From: Halobacterium sp. CBA1132
GTDB taxonomy: Archaea; Halobacteriota; Halobacteria; Halobacteriales; Halobacteriaceae
Direction: 5' to 3'
Length of the DNA stretch: 64,000 nucleotides
NCBI RefSeq assembly: GCF_001485535.1
Contig: NZ_BCMZ01000001.1
Span: 1,426,001 to 1,490,000 of the forward strand
Part shown: positions 43,517 through 50,585 of the stretch, piece by piece
Layout: each line of letters starts with the position of its first letter
Numbering within the stretch: the stretch's first letter is position 1
Notes under the pieces: generated by a model
The model's input: the letters and a program-made list of their open reading frames with translations, nothing else
What the model was told of the DNA's origin: nothing
The model's database searches: none
Made by a program: the position numbers and the translations under genes

Positions 43517-43583
43517 CCCGTGGTGGTGAGTGTGAGGTCGTCGCGCGCAGTCTCACCCGTGGTGAGGAAGCGTGAGACGGAAC

Positions 43584-44852
43584 TCATGCGTCCACCTCCG
43601 CGAGGAAGGCCTGCGCACGCTCCGCGGGGTCGTCGGCGGACTCGCGGAACTCGATGGTTTCGAGGTTCGCGCCGTAGTCGTCCACGGAGAGGTGGCCGCG
43701 GACCGTGTACTCGGAGCCGACGAGCTTCTCGGCGATGGTGTCCGCGACGACGGTTTGGTCCATCGCGTCGCGGGCCTGCTGGCGTGCGTCCTCGATGTCG
43801 CCGTCGTACACCTCCTCGGTGAGTTCGCGGTCGAGAATCACCGTCACGGTGTCCGTGCCGTCGTCGAGAATCGCCTTCACGCGCAGGTCGTCCTCGCCCT
43901 CCACGTCACCGTGCTGGCGGCACTGGCCCTTCTGGACCACGCGCCCGCAGTCGGGACAGCGCTGGATGAGTCCGGAGCCGTCCCGGACTTCGATGACGTT
44001 CCCGACGAGTTCGACGTCGTACGCGCCGCCGCGGTCGACGGCCTCCCGAATCGCCATCCGGGTCGGGCCGCCGACTTCGACGGGTTCGTCGAGCGCCGTG
44101 ACCGTCGAGAACTCCGAGACGTTCACGGACGGGACGCCGCGGAACTCGCGGACGTAGACGTCCTCGAGGCGGACGGACGCACCCTCCTCGATTTCGTCGT
44201 GGGGGTTCCAGTCGGTGAACGGGAGGCGCGCGCTCTCGTCGCCGAGCACGCCGCTCAGAATCTCCGTTTCGCCGTCCCGGCCGTCGATGGTTCGGGTCTC
44301 GACTTCGGTCACGCGGACTTCGACGTTCCGGCCGCGGTCGCCCGGCGCGAGGTCGGCGAGGTCGCGGTCGCCGCCCACGTCGTAGGGCACGTCGATGTCC
44401 TCGGCCTTGCTCACGGTCGAAGACTCCCCGAAGTTGAGCTCGGGTTCACCCTCGTACTCGCGGACGCTGGCGTTCCCGATGGTGACAGTGTCGCCGGGTT
44501 CGAGACCGAAGTCCTCCCACGCAGTGTACGAGATTTTCCCGGTCTCGTCGGCGAGTTCACCCTCCCCGATGACGTGGTCGTCGCCCTGGTAGCGAATCGA
44601 GCGCTTGCCGGCCGTCAGGACTTTCGCGGTGACGGTGACGCTGCCCGAGTCGGGACCGACATCCACGATGTCCTCCGCGGTTGGGCCGCTGGAGCCGCCG
44701 CCCGAGTCGTCGCCGAACTTCCGACGGAGGCTGCGCTTGGCCTCCTCGACGGGAACGCTGTACTCCACGAGGTTCTGCAGGTTCTCTTTGACCTCCGCTT
44801 TGTCTACACCGAGGTCGGAGGCGAGCTCCTCGGCGTGGTCGTCGATGTTCAT
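43584..44852 (-). CDS. rpa1: Replication protein A, multi-OB with zinc finger
   Basis: This 422-residue single-strand DNA-binding protein has a helical N-terminus (1-45), three OB folds (about 60-155, 165-275 and 285-410) and a CPDCGRVVQKGQCRQH zinc finger at residues near 312-327. This architecture and the following rpap and rpe genes match the haloarchaeal rpa1 operon. It coats ssDNA during replication and repair. ATG 44852 is well placed at the conserved MNIDDHAEELASDLG start. Confidence 0.93.
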   Translation of the reverse strand: MNIDDHAEELASDLGVDKAEVKENLQNLVEYSVPVEEAKRSLRRKFGDDSGGGSSGPTAEDIVDVGPDSGSVTVTAKVLTAGKRSIRYQGDDHVIGEGELADETGKISYTAWEDFGLEPGDTVTIGNASVREYEGEPELNFGESSTVSKAEDIDVPYDVGGDRDLADLAPGDRGRNVEVRVTEVETRTIDGRDGETEILSGVLGDESARLPFTDWNPHDEIEEGASVRLEDVYVREFRGVPSVNVSEFSTVTALDEPVEVGGPTRMAIREAVDRGGAYDVELVGNVIEVRDGSGLIQRCPDCGRVVQKGQCRQHGDVEGEDDLRVKAILDDGTDTVTVILDRELTEEVYDGDIEDARQQARDAMDQTVVADTIAEKLVGSEYTVRGHLSVDDYGANLETIEFRESADDPAERAQAFLAEVDA

Positions 44853-44956
44853 GCGTGTACAGTTCGGGCAGCCTGTCGTAAAAGCGTTCCCGCGAGCGGG
44901 CGCGCGTGAAGCGGAGACACGAAACCGCTTTCCCGCGGCCGCCGCCTACCCCGGGT

Positions 44957-45616
44957 ATGCACGTCGTCGTCAACGCCGCGATGAGCGCGGACGGCAAGCT
45001 CTCGACGCGCCGCCGCGAGCAGGTCGCCATCAGCGGCGAACGGGACTTCCGGCGCGTGGACGAACTGCGCGCGAGCGTCGACGCCGTGATGGTCGGCGTC
45101 GGCACCGTGCTCGCGGACAACCCCTCGCTGACCGTCGACGACTCGGACCTCGTCGCGGAGCGCGACGCCCGCGGCGACACCCCCCAGCCGGCCCGCGTCG
45201 TCGCCGATTCGCACGCCCGCACGCCGCCGGACGCTCGCGTGCTCGACGGCGCCGCGGAGACGTTCGTCCTCGTCGCCGAGGAGGAACCGCTCGAACACCG
45301 CAAGACGCTCGAAGACGCCGGCGCCACCGTCGTCGTCGCGGGCGAGAACCGCGTCGCGCTCCCCGCGGCGCTGGACGAACTGGCGGCGCACGGCGTCGAG
45401 GACCTGATGGTCGAGGGCGGCGGCGAACTCATCTTCTCGCTGTTCGCGGAAGGTCTCGTGGACGAACTCTCGGTGTTCGTCGCACCCAAGATTATCGGCG
45501 GCCGCGACGCCCCCACGCTGGCGGACGGCGACGGCTTCGTCGACGACTTCCCGGAACTCGAACTGGCGGGCGTCGAACGCATCGACGACGGCGTCCTCCT
45601 CGAATACGACTGCTAG
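44957..45616 (+). CDS. arfC: 2,5-diamino-6-ribosylamino-4(3H)-pyrimidinone 5'-phosphate reductase
   Basis: This 219-residue protein is a RibD C-terminal-type reductase without the deaminase half, as in archaea. It uses NADPH to reduce the ribosyl group in riboflavin and F420 precursor synthesis. Motifs are NAAMSADGKLSTRRREQ, VGVGTVLADNPSLTV, LMVEGGGELIFSLF and VAPKIIGGRDAPT. ATG 44957 is the obvious start. It is divergent from rpa1 with 104 bp between. Confidence 0.92.
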   Translation: MHVVVNAAMSADGKLSTRRREQVAISGERDFRRVDELRASVDAVMVGVGTVLADNPSLTVDDSDLVAERDARGDTPQPARVVADSHARTPPDARVLDGAAETFVLVAEEEPLEHRKTLEDAGATVVVAGENRVALPAALDELAAHGVEDLMVEGGGELIFSLFAEGLVDELSVFVAPKIIGGRDAPTLADGDGFVDDFPELELAGVERIDDGVLLEYDC

Positions 45617-45681
45617 GTCTGGCCGGCGCAATCAGTCCACTCGACGAACGCACTTTTCTTCCGTCGCTCGAACTACCCGGT

Positions 45682-45882
45682 ATGCCAGATTCCGACGCGG
45701 CCGGAGTACTCGCACGCGTGCGGCGGGCGAAGCAAAACGGCGGGGAGCCGTCGATAACCGGAACGAAGCTACTGCTGTTCGCCATTCAGGTCACGCTCGT
45801 CGGCGGCCTCCTCGACGGACTGGAGCCGCTCGCGTACGCCGGCGTGGTGCTCGGTTTCCTCGGTCTGCTCGTCGCCGGATAA
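45682..45882 (+). CDS. Small membrane protein, 66 aa
   Basis: This short protein has a polar basic N-terminus (about 30 residues, VRRAKQNGGEPSITGTKLLL) and two hydrophobic stretches in the rest (FAIQVTLVGGLLDGL and AYAGVVLGFLGLLVAG). No family signature is seen. It lies 65 bp after arfC on the same strand. ATG 45682 follows a reasonable promoter gap. Confidence 0.65.
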   Translation: MPDSDAAGVLARVRRAKQNGGEPSITGTKLLLFAIQVTLVGGLLDGLEPLAYAGVVLGFLGLLVAG

Positions 45883-45902
45883 CCCCCGCGAGACGTGCGC
45901 GT

Positions 45903-46091
45903 CTACGACTTCTCGATGCTCTCCTGAATAGTGCCGTCCTGGCGGTGGACGACGATGCGGTCGCCCGATTTCGCTTCGTCCTGTGCTCGCTCCCGCGCGG
46001 GCCGCTTCTTCCTGTGGTTCGAGACGACTGACCCGCCCTTCTTCTTGACTTGCCACTGGTTCGCGGCGGGGGACACGTGATACTCTGTCAT
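45903..46091 (-). CDS. DUF2188 protein
   Basis: This 62-residue basic protein matches DUF2188: YHVSPAANQWQVKKKGGSVV, then KRPARERAQDEAKSGDRIVV and HRQDGTIQE. The family forms a small fold of unknown role. A minus-strand TTTTAA box (46122-46117) starts 31 nt before the ATG, so the transcript is probably leaderless. It is convergent with the 66-aa membrane protein gene. Confidence 0.85.
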   Translation of the reverse strand: MTEYHVSPAANQWQVKKKGGSVVSNHRKKRPARERAQDEAKSGDRIVVHRQDGTIQESIEKS

Positions 46092-46213
46092 GCTACGAAC
46101 ACTGACGCCCGATACCTTAAAATTACGTCACTAATGCGGTTCGGAACCGAAACAGGAGTTCGCTCGCCCGGCGCTTCGACGCCGAGCGAACCCGCCAGCC
46201 CGACGAAAACGAG

Positions 46214-46498
46214 TTAGTGCTGGTGGCCGGTCGCTTCCGCGTACGTCTGCCCGAAGCGCTCCTCGAACTGGTCGAGAACGGCCTCCTCGACGTTCTGTAG
46301 CTCCTCGGTCGGTTCGCCCTCTCCGTGGTGGACGAGAGCGTGGGCGCGCTGCGCGAACGCCATCAGCGCGATGTCGCCGACGACCTGCGCTTCGCTCTCG
46401 TCGTCCTCCTCGCTGAAGATTTCCACGAGGCGCGCGGGCATCGTCACTTCGTTCGTGTCGCCGTCCGGGTCCTCGATGGTGAACGTGGCTTCGTCCAT
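46214..46498 (-). CDS. DUF7545-like haloarchaeal protein, 94 aa
   Basis: This 94-residue acidic protein begins DEATFTIEDPDGDTNEVTMP and continues with a helical second half (IALMAFAQRAHALVHHG, LDQFEERFGQTYAEATGHQH). It looks like the haloarchaeal DUF7545 group, although the number is recalled and not checked. No catalytic motif is seen. Downstream of it, 46092-46213 holds only the DUF2188 promoter. Confidence 0.75.
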   Translation of the reverse strand: MDEATFTIEDPDGDTNEVTMPARLVEIFSEEDDESEAQVVGDIALMAFAQRAHALVHHGEGEPTEELQNVEEAVLDQFEERFGQTYAEATGHQH

Positions 46499-46543
46499 GC
46501 CCGCACAGACGGGACCGCGCCTAAAATGGGTGTGGATACGGGC

Positions 46544-47305
46544 TCAGGCCGCTTCGTCCGTCCACGACGGCTCCTCGACGCTCGTCTCGTTGACGCCGCT
46601 CGTCGAGAACTCCAGCGACGCCGTCCGCTCGCCGTCGCCTTGGTCGACAGTCAGCGTCAGCGACAGCGTGCGGACGTAGCCGTCCTCGTCGACGACGAGC
46701 GTCGCCGACGACTCGACGACGTTCGACGCGTTGAAGCTCGTCTCCTCGGAGGACGCGATGTCGTCGGCCTCGAAGCGGTACGCGCCGTCCTCGGTCCCCG
46801 CGTACTCGAAGTTCAGGGCGTCGAAGACGCCGCCGGTCGTCCGCAGTTGGGACGTCTGAGTGACGAGCCGCTGGAACTGCTCGTCGGTCACGTTCTGACT
46901 GCTGTACTGGTAGTCGCCGTCCGTCCCGGACTGCGAGTACGCGACGCCGTCGGCGACGTACGTGTGCTGGACGCGCTCGGACTGGTCCCGCGCAGTCGAG
47001 GTCTCCAGCAGCACCGTCGACGCCTCGCGGTCGACGGCGAGTCGGGTGTTAGACTCGACGCCGTCCTCCGTGGCGCTGCCCTGCGTATACTCGTAAGAGG
47101 TGGCGTTCGAGAGCGCGTTCGCGTGCTGTTCCTGCAGTCGTTCGTAGTCGACCGTCTCGTTGTCGTTGGCCCACGACTGTTCGGCGACCGGCGGCAGGTC
47201 AGACGACGCTCCATCAGTCGACCCGTCGCCGCCGGATAGCCCGCCGCTACAACCAGCGAGCAACACGAGCACCACGACAGCGAGAGCCGCTACTCGATTC
47301 GACAT
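46544..47305 (-). CDS. Sec-type lipoprotein (DUF7537-like)
   Basis: This 253-residue protein starts MSNRVAALAVVVLVLLAGCSGG: short basic n-region, hydrophobic core and lipobox LAGC with Cys19. The mature part has a Ser/Gly-rich spacer and then a beta-rich domain with AVDREASTVLLETSTARDQS and VQHTYVADGVAYSQSG, resembling LolA/LppX-like haloarchaeal lipoproteins grouped as DUF7537. Function is unknown. It is downstream of the Grx-TrxR fusion gene's end only in orientation (convergent gap of 42 bp on the same strand). Confidence 0.82.
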   Translation of the reverse strand: MSNRVAALAVVVLVLLAGCSGGLSGGDGSTDGASSDLPPVAEQSWANDNETVDYERLQEQHANALSNATSYEYTQGSATEDGVESNTRLAVDREASTVLLETSTARDQSERVQHTYVADGVAYSQSGTDGDYQYSSQNVTDEQFQRLVTQTSQLRTTGGVFDALNFEYAGTEDGAYRFEADDIASSEETSFNASNVVESSATLVVDEDGYVRTLSLTLTVDQGDGERTASLEFSTSGVNETSVEEPSWTDEAA

Positions 47306-47347
47306 GACAACTGCACTCGCCCAGCCGCGGAAAAACGTTCTGACTGC

Positions 47348-48670
47348 TCAGTCGTCGGCGGGCGCGGCCTCGGTTCCCTCGGCGGCGCTCGCACTCGCTT
47401 CGCTCTCGAGATAGTCGTCGGCGTCCAGCGCGGCCTTCGAGCCCATGCCGGCCGCGGTGACCGCCTGCTGGTAGTGGTAGTCGACGACGTCGCCGGCGCC
47501 GAAGATGCCCTCGACGTCGGTGAGCGTCTGTCCGCCGCCCTTGCCGCCGTGCGTGACGATGTAGCCCTCGTCGTCGAGTTCGACGTCCGTGTCTTCGAGG
47601 TAGCTCGTGTTCGGCGTGTGGCCGATGGCGACGAAGAACGCGCCGACGTCGAGCGAGAACTGCTCGGTCTCGTCGTCTTCGAGTTTCGCGGTCGGGTGTC
47701 CCTCGGGGTGGCGGACGAGCGTCACGTCCTCGACGCCGGAGTCGGGCGTGCCGTTGACCTCGACGGCTTCCGTGTTCCACAGCACTTCCATGTCGCCGTT
47801 GTCGACGTGCTCCTCGATGCGCTCCTCCCAGTAGTCCTCCGCGCGCAGTTTCTCGCGGCGGTGGACGAGGTAGACGGTGTCCGCGAACTTCGTGAGGAAC
47901 GACGCCTCCTCGGCGGCCGCGTCGCCGCCGCCGACGACGACCATGTCCTCGCCCTTGAAGAACGCGCCGTCGCAGGTCGCACACGTCGAGACGCCGTAGC
48001 CCATGAGTTCGTCCTCGCCGGGGATGCCGAGGGTGCGCGCGCTCGCGCCGGACGCCGCGATGACGGCGTCGGCCGTGTAGACATCGCCGTTCGAGAGCTC
48101 CACGCGGAACGGCCGCACGGTGTCGTCGACGTTCTCGACGACGCCGTGTTCGAGCTCCGAGCCGAAGCGCTTGGCCTGCTCTTTCATGTTGTTGATGAGG
48201 TCCGGCCCCGAGATGCCCTCCGGGAAGCCCGGGTAGTTCTCGACGTCGGTCGTGAGCGTGAGTTGGCCGCCGGGCTCGTCGCCCTCGAACAGCAGCGGGT
48301 CGTTGTTCGAGCGCGCCGCGTAGATGGCCGCCGTCAGCGCCGCGATGCCCGTCCCGGTGACGACGAGCTTGCGGTGTTCGACGACGTCGTCGGCGCTATT
48401 GTCCGCAATCCCGAGCTTCTCGTCCAGTTCGCCGGACTGGTCGAGTTCGTGCGTGTCGTCCCAGCCGCCGATGAGTTCGTCGTCGATGAACACCTCGGGA
48501 GCCGTCTCGCGGCCGTTCGCGCGCTCTTTCATCTCCGCGAACAGCTCCTCGTCGCCCGTAACGTTGTACGTCACGTAGTCGACGCCCTTCGCGTCGAAGA
48601 GGTCCTTGGCCTTCTCGCAGTACGAGCAGTCTGTCTTCGTGTAGATTTCCACTCGGGGCTCGTCGGTCAT
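47348..48670 (-). CDS. Glutaredoxin-thioredoxin reductase fusion
   Basis: This 440-residue protein fuses a glutaredoxin-like domain (1-85, redox motif CSYC in TKTDCSYCEKAKDLF, cis-Pro in TAPEVFIDD) to a thioredoxin reductase domain (105-425). The reductase part has an altered FAD GTGIAALTAAIYAARS, the redox motif CATC in GVSTCATCDGAFFKG, the NADPH loop VVGGGDAAAEEASFLT and the C-terminal FGAGDVVDYHYQQAVTAAGMG. It could pass electrons from NAD(P)H to its own glutaredoxin module. ATG 48670 is used; the frame extends 20 codons further into the promoter. The tail (ESEASASAAEGTEAAPADD) is low complexity. Confidence 0.9.
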   Translation of the reverse strand: MTDEPRVEIYTKTDCSYCEKAKDLFDAKGVDYVTYNVTGDEELFAEMKERANGRETAPEVFIDDELIGGWDDTHELDQSGELDEKLGIADNSADDVVEHRKLVVTGTGIAALTAAIYAARSNNDPLLFEGDEPGGQLTLTTDVENYPGFPEGISGPDLINNMKEQAKRFGSELEHGVVENVDDTVRPFRVELSNGDVYTADAVIAASGASARTLGIPGEDELMGYGVSTCATCDGAFFKGEDMVVVGGGDAAAEEASFLTKFADTVYLVHRREKLRAEDYWEERIEEHVDNGDMEVLWNTEAVEVNGTPDSGVEDVTLVRHPEGHPTAKLEDDETEQFSLDVGAFFVAIGHTPNTSYLEDTDVELDDEGYIVTHGGKGGGQTLTDVEGIFGAGDVVDYHYQQAVTAAGMGSKAALDADDYLESEASASAAEGTEAAPADD

Positions 48671-48791
48671 ACGTCCTAGTCGGTGGCCGCGGTGTTTGTA
48701 CGTTGTGTTGGCCGGGAAGTGTGCCGGCACATCGGAGCCCCTCGTTCACGACGGCAGAATGCTTTTGCCCGAGCTTGTGTAACACGTACGT

Positions 48792-49067
48792 ATGTCTGGT
48801 GCAGATACGAACGACGCGGGCGAACCGGAGAAGACGAACATCAACGTCCGGCTGACGGAGTCGCTGCTCGCGGACGTCGACGCCACGTGGCAGGACGAAG
48901 GCTACAACAGCCGGAGCGAGTTCATCCGCGAGGCGCTCCGGGACGCGGTCCGGCATCCTGGCCTGACTCGCGAGAGCTGGAAGGAGATTGCTGCCGTCGA
49001 GCACGCACGACGCACCGGTGACAGCGAGACGTTCTCCCGCGAGGACATTCTCGGCGATGACGAGTGA
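48792..49067 (+). CDS. CopG/ribbon-helix-helix regulator (antitoxin-like)
   Basis: This 91-residue protein has a polar lead and a ribbon-helix-helix domain (about 15-60: TNINVRLTESLLADVDATWQ, then YNSRSEFIREALRDAV), the usual DNA-binding part of CopG/ParD antitoxins. Its 3' end overlaps the next gene by 11 bp. Upstream, TTGTGTAACACGTACG contains short palindromes (GTGTAACAC, ACGTACGT) that could be its operator. Confidence 0.85.
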   Translation: MSGADTNDAGEPEKTNINVRLTESLLADVDATWQDEGYNSRSEFIREALRDAVRHPGLTRESWKEIAAVEHARRTGDSETFSREDILGDDE

Positions 49068-49263
49068 CGGCGAGTGGACGTGGCAGTTCCGCGCGCCAGC
49101 GAAACGAACGTACGACGACCTCGACGCGCTGACTGGCGTCCCGCACTCGAAGCTCCGAATCGGTGCGTTCCGCCTCGGCGCCGTGTGTGACCACGAAGCG
49201 AAACTACTCGACGTGTACACCATCGAGCAACGCGGTAGCGCGTACAAACCCGGTGACGACTGA
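49057..49263 (+). CDS. RelE/ParE-like toxin with internal deletion
   Basis: This 68-residue protein pairs with the CopG-like gene through an 11-bp overlap. The start (WTWQFRAPAKRTYDDLD) matches the RelE-type first strand and helix, and the end (LTGVPHSKLRIGAFRLGAV, then LDVYTIEQRGSAYKPGDD) matches the last four strands. The second helix, normally about 28 residues between these parts, is missing, so the protein is probably inactive as an RNase or reshaped. The reading frame is intact, which suggests the deletion was in frame. Confidence 0.7.
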   Translation: MTSDGEWTWQFRAPAKRTYDDLDALTGVPHSKLRIGAFRLGAVCDHEAKLLDVYTIEQRGSAYKPGDD

Positions 49264-49329
49264 CCCGCACTGCTGATTTCACGTCCGACTACCCAAGCGC
49301 TTACGCCCCGCGTCCCCCCACACTCGGGT

Positions 49330-49614
49330 ATGCCCGCCGACCTCCACGAGAAGATGGACCGCTACGAGGGCTTGCTCGCGGACGCGCTCGCGGAAGCCGA
49401 AGCCGTCCCGCCCGCGGACACGCCGCTGGGCGAAGCCGCCGCCGAGTACGAGGAGATGGCTCAATCGTACCTCGACGACGGCCGCCACTTCCGCGAGAAC
49501 GACGACCCCGTGAACGCGCTCGCTGCGTTCTCTTACGGGCACGCGTGGCTCGACGCGGGCGCCCGTATCGGCCTCTTCGACGTGCCCGAGACCGGCCACC
49601 TGTTCACCGTGTAG
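49330..49614 (+). CDS. DUF357 protein
   Basis: This 94-residue helical protein matches DUF357: DLHEKMDRYEGLLADALAEA, then YEEMAQSYLDDGRHFREND and DPVNALAAFSYGHAWLDAGA. The fold is a helical hairpin bundle related to TPR-like domains. Function is unknown. It stands alone between the TA-like pair and a helix-turn-helix gene. Confidence 0.88.
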   Translation: MPADLHEKMDRYEGLLADALAEAEAVPPADTPLGEAAAEYEEMAQSYLDDGRHFRENDDPVNALAAFSYGHAWLDAGARIGLFDVPETGHLFTV

Positions 49615-49690
49615 GCGCTCGCGCGACCGGAGCCGGCACGCCGTTCTGTGTCGGGTAGTTTTACGGTACTGCGCCGTTTCGAAGTAGTCG

Positions 49691-49966
49691 ATGGAAGCCG
49701 CGCTCTGGTACGTGTTGACGGGGACGCGCGGCGGCCCGAACCGCGTGCGCCTGTTGCGGGCGCTCGCGGACCGGCCGAGAAACGCGAACCAGCTCGCGGA
49801 GGACTTGGACCTCGACTACAAGACGGTCCGGCACCACCTCGACGTGCTCGTCGAGAACGACATCCTGCAGTCCAGTGGCGACGACTACGGCGCGGTGTAC
49901 CTGCCGACGGACGCGGCCCGCGACAACTGGGACACCATCGAGGAAATCATCGAGGAGGTCGAATGA
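49691..49966 (+). CDS. ArsR-like winged-helix regulator
   Basis: This 91-residue protein is a single winged-helix domain: GGPNRVRLLRALADRPRNAN, QLAEDLDLDYKTVRHHLDVL and a wing at SGDDYGAVYLPTD. No metal-binding cysteines are seen. It probably regulates the membrane protein gene 73 bp downstream, a pairing common in haloarchaea. The ligand is unknown. Confidence 0.87.
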   Translation: MEAALWYVLTGTRGGPNRVRLLRALADRPRNANQLAEDLDLDYKTVRHHLDVLVENDILQSSGDDYGAVYLPTDAARDNWDTIEEIIEEVE

Positions 49967-50039
49967 TGCACGATTCTAGGGGAATACCGGCCGAATTTGG
50001 GAAAGCGTATAACTACCGCTCCTGCCAACGGTGGTGTAG

Positions 50040-50342
50040 ATGACAGTCTGGGCGGACGTGACGCGAGCGGCGATGGCGGTGAACGTCGTCGCGCTGCTCG
50101 CGCTCTGCAGCGTGTGGGTTCGCAACTACCGGCAGATTCAGTCGAAACACACGCTCGGCCTGCTCGTGTTCGGCCTGCTGTTGCTCGGGGAGAACGCGCT
50201 CGGCCTCTACTACTTCGTGATGCACGACGCGCTCACGGCGTGGTTCAGCGGGCTACCGTCCATTTCCGCGACGGCGATGATGGCGCTGCGGCTCCTCGAA
50301 ACCGCCGCCATCGCGTTCCTGCTGTGGGTGACGTGGGACTGA
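50040..50342 (+). CDS. Three-TM membrane protein next to wHTH gene
   Basis: This 100-residue protein has three hydrophobic helices: AMAVNVVALLALCSVWV, TLGLLVFGLLLLGENALGLYYF and MMALRLLETAAIAFLLWVTW. It resembles small membrane proteins (DUF7521-type by memory) encoded after ArsR-like regulators in haloarchaea. It may sense or respond to membrane state together with that regulator. Between it and the next gene (50343-50585) I see only promoter-like sequence and a CCCTAGGG palindrome. Confidence 0.78.
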   Translation: MTVWADVTRAAMAVNVVALLALCSVWVRNYRQIQSKHTLGLLVFGLLLLGENALGLYYFVMHDALTAWFSGLPSISATAMMALRLLETAAIAFLLWVTWD

Positions 50343-50585
50343 CCCGGCACTGACTCGCTGCTCCGACTCGCGTCGCTGATTCGTCGGCACCGACCAGCAC
50401 CGCTGCTACTCCGTCCTCCGACACCGCGCCCCTGCGACGGCCCGTTTCGACACCGAAATTCGAGACTTAGCAGCTGATTGATATTGCTCCTAGAGCGCCC
50501 TAGGGACGCAATTTGGCGGGTTTCCGGGGTAAATTGGGTCCGAATTCGGGAGATCTTCTTTCAAGTACCGGGTGTCGACTGGGGT

